From NCBI GenBank assembly GCA_002292375.1, contig DBBV01000018.1, forward strand, positions 351,153-415,152: a DNA stretch of 64,000 nt, in the 5' to 3' direction. Positions 16,923 through 25,172 of the stretch are shown here, piece by piece. The notes below the pieces were generated by a model. It was not told the origin of the DNA. It did no database searches and saw only the letters and a list, made by a program, of their open reading frames with translations. Position 1 is the first letter of the stretch. Each line of letters opens with the position of its first letter. This DNA is from Methylococcaceae bacterium UBA975. GTDB lineage: Bacteria > Pseudomonadota > Gammaproteobacteria > Methylococcales > Cycloclasticaceae. The position numbers and the translations under genes were made by a program.

Positions 16923-18296
16923 ATGCAACAAACACTCGAAGATTTTTTTAAGGTAGTCCGTTCGGCGGGGGTAAAGGTCTCCGTTGCCGACAGTATCGAA
17001 ACCAGTAAAGCCGTACAACTGGTGGGTTATGCTAATCGAGGTATTCTAAAGGATACCCTCGCCTTATCACTGGCTAAAACCCTGGATGAAAAAAACACCT
17101 TAAACGAGTGTTTTGATCAGTACTTTTCGTTCAATACCTTTAAAAAAGATGCGTTGATTGAAGAAACGGAAACAGCCAGTGCTATCGCATCAGAACCGCC
17201 AGAACCAGCGGCCGAGTACAACGGCGAGCTAGAACTGGCAAAAATATTACTGCAACACGATAAAGCCAAACTCGCGCAATCGATGAAAAAAGCCGCGCGG
17301 GAAGCCAATATCACCGATATATGGCTGTTTACCCAAAAAGGCATTAATACCCGCAAAATCATGAATAAAATGGGGCTAAACGAGCTGAACAGCGAAATAG
17401 CCCAACTCGCCAGTGGTGATTGCCCAGCAGAACGCGCCTTAGCCGGCCAATTACGCAGCGGACAAAAATACCTGTTTGAAGAAGTGCGTAATTTTGTTGA
17501 ACAGCAACTGGCCATGTACGGCAAAACCGCCTCACAAAACATTCATGAGTCCTTCTTAAAAGAAAGCCGCCTGTCCAATATTGAAAAGCGTGATTTTGAG
17601 GTAATGGTTAAAATTGTACGCAAAATGGCTAAACGCTTAAGCAGCATCCATTCAAAAAAGCGCAAACGGCAAGATCGAGGCCATCTGGATTTTAGAAAGA
17701 CCCTACGCCAAAACATGGCCTATGACGGCGCCATGTTTAAAATATATTGGAAAAGCAAAGTCATCGACAAACCGCGCATTTTAGCGCTGTGTGATATTAG
17801 CCCGTCGGTCGCCTCGTATTCCCGTTTTTTATTACTGTTTTTATACAGCCTAAGCGACGTGCTAGATCGCATCGACACCAGTGTGTTTACCAATAGCCTA
17901 ATCGACGTGAACGATATATTTGAACGCTTCCCCGTACAACAAGCGATAGAAAAAATAAGCCACGACTACGGTATGGGCGGCTCAGATTACGGCAGCACCC
18001 TACTCGACCTAAAAAAGGACTATTTAGAACACGTGGATAATAAAACCACGGTAATTATTTTAGGTGATGCGCGTAATAACAATTTAGCGCCACAAACCGA
18101 GGTAATGAAGCTGCTCTACCAACGAGCTAAACGCGTTATTTGGTTAAACCCCGAGCATAAAAACTTTTGGGGCACCGGCGATTCAGAAATGCTGGCCTAT
18201 AAGCCGTACTGCCATATCGTTAAGCAGTGCAATAGCATCAATCAACTAGAAAAAATACTGGATGACATACTGAAGGCGTCTGCTCAAAAAGCTTAG
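16923..18296 (+). CDS. VWA domain protein, CoxE-like
   Basis: A 457-residue protein of the CoxE type. The C-terminal von Willebrand A domain begins near residue 285 with the MIDAS motif CDISPSVAS (DxSxS), has GGSDYGSTL further on and an ILGDARNN strand (usually GDGYNN). The N-terminal half is helical and highly charged, with an acidic low-complexity stretch near residues 80-95. Together with the upstream MoxR ATPase it forms the canonical AAA+VWA pair (CoxDE, NorQD, CbbQO). It ends the divergent operon; the next 177 bp hold repeat fragments and the higBA promoter. Confidence 0.8.
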   Translation: MQQTLEDFFKVVRSAGVKVSVADSIETSKAVQLVGYANRGILKDTLALSLAKTLDEKNTLNECFDQYFSFNTFKKDALIEETETASAIASEPPEPAAEYNGELELAKILLQHDKAKLAQSMKKAAREANITDIWLFTQKGINTRKIMNKMGLNELNSEIAQLASGDCPAERALAGQLRSGQKYLFEEVRNFVEQQLAMYGKTASQNIHESFLKESRLSNIEKRDFEVMVKIVRKMAKRLSSIHSKKRKRQDRGHLDFRKTLRQNMAYDGAMFKIYWKSKVIDKPRILALCDISPSVASYSRFLLLFLYSLSDVLDRIDTSVFTNSLIDVNDIFERFPVQQAIEKISHDYGMGGSDYGSTLLDLKKDYLEHVDNKTTVIILGDARNNNLAPQTEVMKLLYQRAKRVIWLNPEHKNFWGTGDSEMLAYKPYCHIVKQCNSINQLEKILDDILKASAQKA

Positions 18297-18314
18297 GAAG
18301 TGTCTAGTAAATTA

Positions 18315-18347
18315 GGGTCAGCTCAATATCTATATTTGGGGTCAGAG
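18315..18347 (+). repeat. Two copies of a GGTCAG dispersed-repeat fragment
   Basis: AGGGTCAGCTC (from 18314) and GGGGTCAGAGT (from 18338) occur within 35 bp of each other in the non-coding gap after the VWA gene. GGGGTCAGAGTAAA-like sequences are common intergenic repeats in gammaproteobacteria. No complete mobile element is present here. Confidence 0.3.
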
Positions 18348-18438
18348 TAAAAACTCCTAGGCCAAAAGCGAAAGTAGCTTAGGGTAGTATCTGACATTTA
18401 GGTTGCTAAACATTAAAATCAAAAGTCTTCCTGTCTTA

Positions 18439-18467
18439 TTGTTGCGTGACGCGCAATACGCTACAAT
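18439..18467 (+). promoter_or_regulatory. higBA promoter with autorepression palindrome
   Basis: A -35 TTGTTG (18439-18444), 17-bp spacer and -10 TACAAT (18462-18467). The spacer contains the palindrome GCGT-G-ACGC (18443-18451), as expected for binding of the HigA antitoxin. The higB ATG begins 7 bases after the -10, about where transcription should start, so the toxin message may be leaderless. Confidence 0.55.
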
Positions 18468-18473
18468 CGGCTT

Positions 18474-18752
18474 ATGATCATTTCATTTAAGCACAAAGGG
18501 CTGCAAAAATTCTACGAATCGGGTAGCACGGCAGGCATCCAAAATGCGCATAAAAGCAAGCTACGTATGATATTGATAGCGCTGGATTCCACTCAAGAAA
18601 TAGATGATATGGACATCCCAGGTTTTAAACTTCACCTACTAAAAGGTAAGTTAAAAGTCTTATGGTCAGTAACAGTCAATGGTAATTGGCGAGTTACCTT
18701 TAAATTCGAAAATGGAAATATTTATATCGTTAACTATGAGGATTATCACTAA
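18474..18752 (+). CDS. higB: HigB-type toxin (RelE/ParE fold)
   Basis: A 92-residue RelE-superfamily toxin of the HigB/plasmid-maintenance-killer group. Family features: GLQKFYESGSTAGI near the N-terminus, MDIPGFKLHLLKGKLKVLWSVTVNGNWRVTFKF in the core strands (split here for reading: the Arg of NGNWRVTF is the conserved catalytic-surface residue) and the terminal VNYEDYH. HigB toxins cut ribosome-bound mRNA. Toxin-first order and a one-base overlap (TAATG) with the antitoxin are the usual HigBA layout. No promoter leader separates the ATG from the predicted start of transcription. Confidence 0.85.
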   Translation: MIISFKHKGLQKFYESGSTAGIQNAHKSKLRMILIALDSTQEIDDMDIPGFKLHLLKGKLKVLWSVTVNGNWRVTFKFENGNIYIVNYEDYH

Positions 18753-19045
18753 TGACTATGCATAACCCACCTCACCCGGGAGAGTTCATTAAAGAGGTAT
18801 ATTTATCCCCCTTTAAGATCAGCTCTCGTACGGTTGCTGAGAAATTATTGGTTTCTCCTTCAACCTTTAATCGCTTAATAAATGCTGAAAGCAATATTTC
18901 ACCTGAAATGGCTTTAAGGCTTTCTAAAACACTTGGTCGCTCGCCTGAAAGCTGGCTTTCTATGCAAGACTCTTACAATCTTTGGCATGCAAGAAATAAC
19001 ATCGACCTTAGTAAAGTGAAAAAACTAACTATTGAAGCAGCCTAA
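18752..19045 (+). CDS. higA: HigA-type antitoxin (HTH)
   Basis: A 97-residue HigA antitoxin. It begins with the family hallmark NPPHPGEFIKEVYL and contains an HTH of the XRE type: TVAEKLLVSPSTFNRLINAE followed by ISPEMALRLSKTLGRSPESWL. It should neutralise HigB and, with it, repress the promoter upstream through the GCGTGACGC palindrome. The module is intact and lies in a stretch of small unrelated genes between the VWA gene and the Rho-like gene. Confidence 0.85.
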   Translation: MTMHNPPHPGEFIKEVYLSPFKISSRTVAEKLLVSPSTFNRLINAESNISPEMALRLSKTLGRSPESWLSMQDSYNLWHARNNIDLSKVKKLTIEAA

Positions 19046-19140
19046 AAAATCAAGACATCAGAAGGATCAGTTCGAGTGATTTTGCATGAGACGCAAAAAA
19101 ACTCGTTCCCCTTATGTAAAGCGTTAAGCAATATTTCGAG

Positions 19141-19470
19141 ATGAAAAAGACCGACAAAAAAATAGACAATGCCATTAGAGGCGCTTTGACTGAGGTTTGT
19201 GATAAGGCTTTAGAAGAACATGACGGGTTTATGTGGCTGACGCACCGTGTCGATTATCAAAACATCCCTGCGTCACTGTCCATCACCTGTGTGTTTGATA
19301 CAAATGAACAACTATCAAATACCCATGTAGACGACTTGCGTGTAATAATCAAAAATAAGCTGGCTTCTATAGCTATATACATCAACGATAGTCGGCAGAC
19401 GGTACGCTTTGATACCGAAGAAAACTGTACAAAAGAACATAAGGGTAACTGGCAGCAGCGACTCAATTAG
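19141..19470 (+). CDS. Conserved small protein, function unknown
   Basis: A 109-residue soluble protein beginning MKKTDKKIDNAIRGALTEVC, with FMWLTHRVDY and a C-terminal FDTEENCTKEHKGNWQQRL. Similar proteins are found in gammaproteobacteria and are sometimes labelled Fis-family regulators, but I see no Fis-type C-terminal helix-turn-helix. Two Cys (about residues 20 and 98) and the ending CxxxHxGNWQ stand out. It is preceded by a 95-bp gap after higA and followed by 110 bp without a gene. No function can be given. Confidence 0.6.
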   Translation: MKKTDKKIDNAIRGALTEVCDKALEEHDGFMWLTHRVDYQNIPASLSITCVFDTNEQLSNTHVDDLRVIIKNKLASIAIYINDSRQTVRFDTEENCTKEHKGNWQQRLN

Positions 19471-19580
19471 TTTTCACCCTACACAACATTCACTAGGACA
19501 GGACACGCTTGACTCCCCTGCCCGCTAACGGCTGTAAACACATCAAAACACGTAATTATCTAACGCTATAAAGCGACACC

Positions 19581-20513
19581 ATGACGAAAAAAACATTATC
19601 TTTAAAGGTAAAAACCAAACGCGTCGCTAAGGCGATTAAAGAGACACCCCAAGATAACCCAGAAGCAGGCTTTTCTAATGGCATAGCGATTAACCCTAAT
19701 GAGTTTGTGCGGCTTGAATTAGGCTCTAAACAACTGACTGCACGGGCGATGGATTTGATCTCGCCTATTGGGCTGGGCCAGCGTGGTTTGATTGTTGCGC
19801 CACCGGGCTGCGGCAAAACGACTGTTTTAAAACATATTTGCCAAGCGATAGGCGAAGCGTACCCCAAGATAAAACTGTATGCCTTGCTTATTGATGAACG
19901 GCCAGAAGAAGTGACGGATTTTAAACGTAACGTGCCAGCAGAGGTACACGCCTCCTCCTCGGATGATAATTACAAAAAACACCTGCGTGTGGCAAATGAC
20001 CTGCTTACCACTGCTCGTAAGCAGGCGGGCGAAGGCCACGATGTGATGATTGTTATTGATTCGCTCACTCGATTGGCGCGCGTACATAACGCCGGCATGA
20101 AGAGCAGCGGCCGTACCATGTCGGGCGGGATTGATGCTAAAACCTTGGAAATGCCGCGCAAACTATTTGGTGCGGCTAGAAATATTGAAAATGGTGGCTC
20201 ACTGACCATTTTAGCGACCATACTCGTTGATACCGGAAGCCGGATGGATCAGGTGATATTTGAGGAGTTTAAGGGTACGGGTAATATGGAAATCGTGTTA
20301 TCGCGGGAGATTGCGGAGCAGCGAGTTTTTCCCGCAATGGATATTGCTAAAAGTAGCACCCGCCGTGAGGAACTGCTTCTAGATCCCAAAGATATCGACA
20401 AGATCAGGCTGTTACGTCGAGGACTATCTAGTCTAAAACCCGTAGAAGCGGCAAAAAAACTGGTTGAACTACTGGAACAATACCCTACGAATACTGAGTT
20501 GCTGAACCGTTAG
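19581..20513 (+). CDS. Rho-like ATPase lacking the RNA-binding N-terminus
   Basis: A 310-residue protein that matches only the ATPase core of transcription terminator Rho (about 419 residues in E. coli). Walker A is APPGCGKT (73-80; Rho has APPKAGKT), followed by LLIDERPEEVTDF with the catalytic Glu, Walker B VMIVIDSLTRLAR, the loop SGGIDAKTLEMPRKLFGAARN, the Q-loop neighbourhood DTGSRMDQVIFEEFKGTGN and the Arg-finger region SSTRREELLLDP. The first 70 residues are short, basic and lack both the Rho helical domain and the cold-shock-like RNA-binding domain. It stands alone. It may be a hexameric helicase-like paralogue; a main rho gene must exist elsewhere. Confidence 0.85.
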   Translation: MTKKTLSLKVKTKRVAKAIKETPQDNPEAGFSNGIAINPNEFVRLELGSKQLTARAMDLISPIGLGQRGLIVAPPGCGKTTVLKHICQAIGEAYPKIKLYALLIDERPEEVTDFKRNVPAEVHASSSDDNYKKHLRVANDLLTTARKQAGEGHDVMIVIDSLTRLARVHNAGMKSSGRTMSGGIDAKTLEMPRKLFGAARNIENGGSLTILATILVDTGSRMDQVIFEEFKGTGNMEIVLSREIAEQRVFPAMDIAKSSTRREELLLDPKDIDKIRLLRRGLSSLKPVEAAKKLVELLEQYPTNTELLNR

Positions 20514-20696
20514 TTGCCAACAATTTAACATTCGCTCGCCAAACGGCTTGGTTTAGGTATAAACATAAAGAGAATAGTTAGCGCCTGTTCTACTACGGAC
20601 GATATGCTATCGTAAATACTTGTAAACTTAATTAACGCCTGCTTTGGTCTTATTTGTAGGCCAAGGTGGTGGATCAACTACTTTAAAAGGGTTTTT

Positions 20697-21899
20697 ATGC
20701 TCGAAACACGTACCGGCAACACGCTAACATGTCATTCCTCTAAAGCGGCCAATCTATACCAAGATGCCGTCGATTTAATTCTAAGATCAGAATCTGGCGC
20801 AGCAGAAACCCTTGATAAAGCGCTTGAGCTGGATAAGGATTTTGCCTTAGTGGCAGCAGCGCGTTATTACGTGGCTCAAGACACGGGCGAACCTGATGCT
20901 CACGTTTACCGGGAACTAGCAGCGCAGACATCGTTGAATGTAAGCGACTGGGAACGTGAGCATATTAATATGCTTATCGGCTTGATTGACCAGCCTAGCG
21001 CTACCCAAGCTAAGGCACTGGCCTATATCGAAACAACACCTGCTGACTTACTAGTGATCGCCAAATTAACAGGGAATATGTTTTTTTACGACGGGCCAAA
21101 AAAACTGGAAACCGTGCTGAATGTTTTCGAATCCGTTGAGGGTGCATTAGGCAACGATTGGGCATTCCTTGCACGCTTAGGCTTTGCAGCGAGTGAAGCT
21201 GGACAATACACGCGAGGACGCAGCCTTCTTGAACGCGCTTTGGCGATTCGACCTCAATCACTCTATTCTATCCATGGTTTAGCGCATATGCTGCATGATG
21301 CTGGCGCAGCCGAAGAGTCTGAAACACTACTAAAGGACTGGCTGAAGGTACATGAGTCTACCGCTCGTAAGGGACAAATGTATGGGCACGTGCAATGGCA
21401 TCTGGCCTTGGCCGAATGGCAAATGGGTAATCGTGACGCCGCCATGCAACGTTACCTTGCCTTTTGTGCGCCAGCAACGACTACATGCGGCCCCATTCTT
21501 ACGCTGGCTGATTGTGGCGGCTTTTTGCTTAGGGATTATCTGCAAACGGGCCAAACACACCCATTGGACGATGATGTACATAAGCTAATTGAACGCGTCT
21601 GGGGAATGATCGGGCATCCTTTTATCGCACTTCACGTGGCTAGCCTATACGCCACGGCAGGCGATACAGAGGGCCTTAAATGCTGTGAAGAAACTATCTC
21701 TGCCGCACCCGATGGGACAAATCGTGATGTATCACTGGCATTGGTGTCATCATTAAGCGATTTTGTGACCGGCAACTATCAGCGTTCAGCACAAACCTTG
21801 GCAAGCCTGACCCCAGAAGCGCGCATTGGTGTTGGTGGCAGTAAAGTCGAACGAATACTTATCGACTTAATCGAAACAACGTGCAAAACGCTGCACTAA
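20697..21899 (+). CDS. TPR protein, TTC38-like
   Basis: A 400-residue alpha-helical repeat protein. TPR-like units can be seen at AARYYVAQDTGEPDAHVYREL, LARLGFAASEAGQYTRGRSL and HGLAHMLHDAGAAEESETLL, followed by HVQWHLALAEWQMGNRDAAM, a His-rich layout like the eukaryotic/bacterial TTC38 family. There is no signal peptide. AAGGG lies upstream of the ATG. The flanks are a 183-bp gap upstream and 230 bp downstream, so it is probably monocistronic. The function of bacterial TTC38 proteins is not known. Confidence 0.65.
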   Translation: MLETRTGNTLTCHSSKAANLYQDAVDLILRSESGAAETLDKALELDKDFALVAAARYYVAQDTGEPDAHVYRELAAQTSLNVSDWEREHINMLIGLIDQPSATQAKALAYIETTPADLLVIAKLTGNMFFYDGPKKLETVLNVFESVEGALGNDWAFLARLGFAASEAGQYTRGRSLLERALAIRPQSLYSIHGLAHMLHDAGAAEESETLLKDWLKVHESTARKGQMYGHVQWHLALAEWQMGNRDAAMQRYLAFCAPATTTCGPILTLADCGGFLLRDYLQTGQTHPLDDDVHKLIERVWGMIGHPFIALHVASLYATAGDTEGLKCCEETISAAPDGTNRDVSLALVSSLSDFVTGNYQRSAQTLASLTPEARIGVGGSKVERILIDLIETTCKTLH

Positions 21900-22129
21900 T
21901 AATGCGTCCGTTGGTTTATAAATAAACCCTAACACGATAATCAGGCCCAAACCTAAACAACTCGGTTCCACTTAATTGATAACGTTGCACCGCTTAGCTG
22001 GCTCTGCGCTATCGATTTAACGACTTCTTGTGGCTTTGGGGTGTGATAGATACGATGAAGAACCCAATCATTTGCTAAATACCGTATCATACCGCTTCCA
22101 ATCTTAGAATTACGTAGGAGATAGTAACC

Positions 22130-22279
22130 ATGGCTAAAACTAATTACGCGTTTGAAAAGCGCCAGAAAGAGATCGCCAAAAAGAAAAAGAAGGAAGAAAA
22201 GCGCTTACAAAAAGCAGGGGTAGATGAGACTGAACAGCAAAACGATCAAGCTATGCCAGCAAGCGACGAGAAAGGCTAA
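22130..22279 (+). CDS. Small basic Lys-rich protein (49 aa)
   Basis: A 49-residue open frame with a good TAGGAG ribosome-binding site 8 bases upstream. It begins MAKTNYAFEKRQKEIAKKKK, continues with a charged helix (EEKRLQKAG) and ends in an acidic, Gln-rich tail. Small proteins beginning MAKxNYxFEKRQ followed by a Lys run are widespread among proteobacteria as conserved hypotheticals. Nucleic-acid or ribosome association is a guess from the charge only. Confidence 0.6.
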   Translation: MAKTNYAFEKRQKEIAKKKKKEEKRLQKAGVDETEQQNDQAMPASDEKG

Positions 22280-22443
22280 TAAGCAGCCATTCATAGAAAA
22301 CAATCAACGGTTCAAGGGGCTTAGTCTGGTTGACTTTTTTATTACTCCTTGAGATCGTTGTTAGCCTACCCTACCCACGCAGTAACCCCGCCTAAAAAAA
22401 CGCAACACCACGCGCAAAAAACGCGCAGCTCATGCCTAAAGAT

Positions 22444-22749
22444 TCATTCGCCCTTTCGCCTTTTTTCACCGGCTTCAAACGCCGCTAACTGTTCGGCTGT
22501 AGCGGGTTTTTGGTACTTGCCCTTCCATTCACTAAATGGCATGCCATACACCACTTCACGCGCGGCGTCGTAATCTATGTTGACACTTCGTTCGTTGGCT
22601 TCGGCCATATACCATTTAGAAAAACAGTTACGGCAAAAGTCAGCTAGGTTCATTAAGTCGATATTTTGCACATCGGTATGGGTTTGAAAGTGTTTGATAA
22701 TACGTCTAAAGGCTGCTGCTTCAATTTCTGTTTGGGTTTGTTTATCCAT
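22444..22749 (-). CDS. DUF1244-family protein
   Basis: A 101-residue protein with the DUF1244 signature HFQTHTDVQNIDLMNLADFC, then RNCFSKWYMAEA and VVYGMPFSEWKGKYQ. The FCRNC cysteine pair is conserved in the family and could bind metal. It is encoded 16 bp downstream of zapE on the same strand and is probably co-transcribed. Function unknown. Confidence 0.8.
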   Translation of the reverse strand: MDKQTQTEIEAAAFRRIIKHFQTHTDVQNIDLMNLADFCRNCFSKWYMAEANERSVNIDYDAAREVVYGMPFSEWKGKYQKPATAEQLAAFEAGEKRRKGE

Positions 22750-22765
22750 CTGTGTTTCTCCTGAT

Positions 22766-23872
22766 TTACGGTAAATGGGGACGTTCTAGGTAGTCATGTG
22801 ATTGCATTTCTAGCAGACGGCTAACTGTACGTTCAAATGGAAAAGCGAGTTTTTTACCCTGATATAACTGCTCTGCCGGCACTTCTGCGGATAAAACCAG
22901 CTTAACATTATGCGCATACAACTCATCGACCAAGTTAATAAAGCGGTTCGCCAGGTCGTTTGTTAAGTCATCCATAATGGTCACATCCGATACAAGGACG
23001 GTATGAAAACAACGTGAGACCTCAATATAATCGGCGGCACCGCGTGGAATATTGCAGATCACGCTGTAATCAAACCACACCACGCCTTCGGCGCACTGTT
23101 TAACGGGAATGACTCGCCCTTCTATCTCTAGGCTTGATTCGAACTCAATATCTGCCGCTGTCATATGTTGATACAGCTCGGACAAGACCACATTGGCTTG
23201 CGGGTCTAAAGGAAAATGGTAGATTTCTGCCTGTTCCAATTCACGCAGACGGTAATCGGTTCCGCTATCAAGTTTAATCACCTCGCAATGGTTTTTTAAC
23301 GCTTCAATAGCCGGTAAAAAGCGTGCACGTTGCAGGCCGTCTTTATAGAGCCCATCGGGTTCTATGTTTGAGGTTGCCACTAAGCAGATGCCGCGCGCAA
23401 ACAAAGCCTCAAACAAACGACCGAGCAACATAGCATCGGTTATATCGGATACAAAAAACTCATCAAAACACAGTACCTTGCTCTGTTTAGCGATTTGATC
23501 AGCGACGTGTTGCAACGGATCGCTGACATTAGTCAGTTCATTCAACTGGCGATGAACCTTTTGCATAAAACGATGAAAATGGGTGCGACGTTTTTCTTTG
23601 AAGGGTAATGAATCATAAAAAATATCCATTAAATAGGTTTTACCTTGCCCTACACCACCCCATAGATACAAGCCTTTAGGCATTGTCGGCGCCAACTTTT
23701 GTTGTGGTAAAAACTTGGACAAAAAACCCGTTGGTTTGTTTTTCTTAGCGCCTTTGTGTTGTAATAAATCAGCATATAAATCATGTAAACGCTGAATAAC
23801 CACTGCTTGTGCCTCGTCTTTTATAAAACCCGCGTTGGCTTGATCAGACGAATATCGTTGTAATGGATTCAT
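22766..23872 (-). CDS. zapE: Cell division ATPase ZapE (AFG1-like)
   Basis: A 368-residue AFG1/ZapE ATPase. Walker A is LWGGVGQGKTYLMD (about residue 71), Walker B is VLCFDEFFVSDITDA and sensor 1 is LVATSNIEPDGLYKDGLQR. ZapE associates with the Z-ring and destabilises FtsZ polymers, being needed under low oxygen or high temperature in E. coli. Full family length. The gene is divergent from the 110-residue orphan across a 94-bp gap. Confidence 0.9.
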   Translation of the reverse strand: MNPLQRYSSDQANAGFIKDEAQAVVIQRLHDLYADLLQHKGAKKNKPTGFLSKFLPQQKLAPTMPKGLYLWGGVGQGKTYLMDIFYDSLPFKEKRRTHFHRFMQKVHRQLNELTNVSDPLQHVADQIAKQSKVLCFDEFFVSDITDAMLLGRLFEALFARGICLVATSNIEPDGLYKDGLQRARFLPAIEALKNHCEVIKLDSGTDYRLRELEQAEIYHFPLDPQANVVLSELYQHMTAADIEFESSLEIEGRVIPVKQCAEGVVWFDYSVICNIPRGAADYIEVSRCFHTVLVSDVTIMDDLTNDLANRFINLVDELYAHNVKLVLSAEVPAEQLYQGKKLAFPFERTVSRLLEMQSHDYLERPHLP

Positions 23873-23966
23873 AGTGCATTTATGTTAATTGTGTTAGATT
23901 GCGACGCGTAAATAAAATATAGTTATCAGGGTCTATCAGCAAATGCCATTGTAACAATTATCGTTA

Positions 23967-24299
23967 ATGAACATTCAAGCAAATTTACTCCAGTCCAACC
24001 TTCTTGTTCCCGCTAAGAACGTTGCTAACAATAGGCTGGCTCACAATGACAACGCCGAGAAAAAATCGGCGGATAATAGCGCTGGCAGCACACTTGTTCA
24101 AACAAAAAAGCCAAACCGAGCTGAACTTTTTGAACACATTGAATCGCTTGATAAAAAGCAAAGCTTAACCTTACATACGCAAGCCTTGGACTATAAAAAC
24201 AAAAAAACCATTCAGTCGTATCTAGATAACCAAGCCTTGGCTGATCAACCACTTCGAGATGAATTGCATGAACAACTCGGCATTGACCTATTAGCTTAA
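23967..24299 (+). CDS. Hypothetical protein, 110 aa
   Basis: A 110-residue hydrophilic protein I do not recognise. The first 50 residues look disordered (Asn-, Ala-, Ser-rich), and the rest forms two predicted helices (RAELFEHIESLDKKQSL and RDELHEQLGIDLL). It has no signal peptide or membrane segment. The coding frame is supported by its position 10 bp before yciB on the same strand and a plausible gene-to-gene spacing, not by homology. Confidence 0.45.
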   Translation: MNIQANLLQSNLLVPAKNVANNRLAHNDNAEKKSADNSAGSTLVQTKKPNRAELFEHIESLDKKQSLTLHTQALDYKNKKTIQSYLDNQALADQPLRDELHEQLGIDLLA

Positions 24300-24309
24300 A
24301 CGTATAAAT

Positions 24310-24864
24310 ATGAAAGCTATTACGGATTTTCTTCCTATTATTTTATTTTTTATCGTCTACAAATGGCAGGGCTTATACGCCGCTACAGCGGTTGCGATAG
24401 CCGCCTCATTTGTTCAAGTCGGTTGGCATTGGTTTAACACCCGTCAATTTGAAGCCAGCCATGTTACCACGCTCGCCATTATTGTAATTTTTGGCGGTGC
24501 CACGCTGTATCTTCAAGATGAACTGTTTATAAAGTGGAAACCCACGGTTATTAATTGGCTGTTTGCATTGGCTTGTGTGTTAAGCCATTTTATCGGTAAC
24601 ACTCCGTTAATTAAGCGCATAATACGTGGCGGTCTTAGCCTACCTGATACCATTTGGACTAAACTAAACGTTATTTGGGCCAGTTTTTTTATTGTTCAGG
24701 GCGCTTTAAATCTTTTTGTTATGTACAATTTTGATACCGATACTTGGGTTAATTTTAAATTATTCGGTATGCTGGGTATGACCTTGCTGTTTATTGTTGC
24801 TCAAGGCCTCTATTTGATGAAATACCTAGAGAACCCCCTACCAACATCTAACAAAGACCCTTAA
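24310..24864 (+). CDS. yciB: Inner membrane protein YciB (IspZ/septation protein A)
   Basis: A 184-residue polytopic membrane protein of the YciB family. It starts MKAITDFLPIILFFIVYKWQ and has about five hydrophobic segments, the family segment LSHFIGNTPLIKRI and WTKLNVIWASFFI. YciB influences cell envelope synthesis and interacts with cell elongation and division proteins in E. coli. The usual YciI neighbour is missing; a BolA-like gene follows 23 bp downstream. Length and topology are normal for the family. Confidence 0.9.
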   Translation: MKAITDFLPIILFFIVYKWQGLYAATAVAIAASFVQVGWHWFNTRQFEASHVTTLAIIVIFGGATLYLQDELFIKWKPTVINWLFALACVLSHFIGNTPLIKRIIRGGLSLPDTIWTKLNVIWASFFIVQGALNLFVMYNFDTDTWVNFKLFGMLGMTLLFIVAQGLYLMKYLENPLPTSNKDP

Positions 24865-24887
24865 CAAACGAGCTAATTTTTAACACT

Positions 24888-25172
24888 ATGACAACAACCG
24901 ACAAAATAAAAGACACCTTGACCAACGCGCTACACCCTAAGTTTATTCAAGTACTCGACGACAGCCAGGCCCACGCCGGCCACGAAGGGGCTAAATCAGG
25001 CGGCGGGCACTATTATTTAACTATTATCTGCGATGAATTTAACAATAAATCCCGCATCCAACGTCACCAGGTGGTTTACAACGCCTTGGGCGATATGATG
25101 AAAAGCGAGATTCACGCACTCAGCATCAAAGCGCACACACCCGAAGAACAACCTCAACAACAGGAGATTTAA
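24888..25172 (+). CDS. BolA-family protein
   Basis: A 94-residue BolA-like protein. Conserved features: LDDSQAHAGHEGAKSGGGHYYLTIICDEF (read as two parts: the DxSxxHAGH motif and the strand after it), then RIQRHQVVYNALGDMM and IHALSIKAHTPEE at the C-terminus. BolA-type proteins partner with monothiol glutaredoxins in Fe-S or redox regulation. It sits between yciB and the parvulin gene with no gap to the latter, so the three are probably one operon. Confidence 0.85.
   Translation: MTTTDKIKDTLTNALHPKFIQVLDDSQAHAGHEGAKSGGGHYYLTIICDEFNNKSRIQRHQVVYNALGDMMKSEIHALSIKAHTPEEQPQQQEI

Noticed and set aside
19080..19098. Inverted repeat TTTTGC...GCAAAA downstream of higA as terminator
   Set aside because: Short 6-bp arms and no T-tract on the plus strand; too weak to call.
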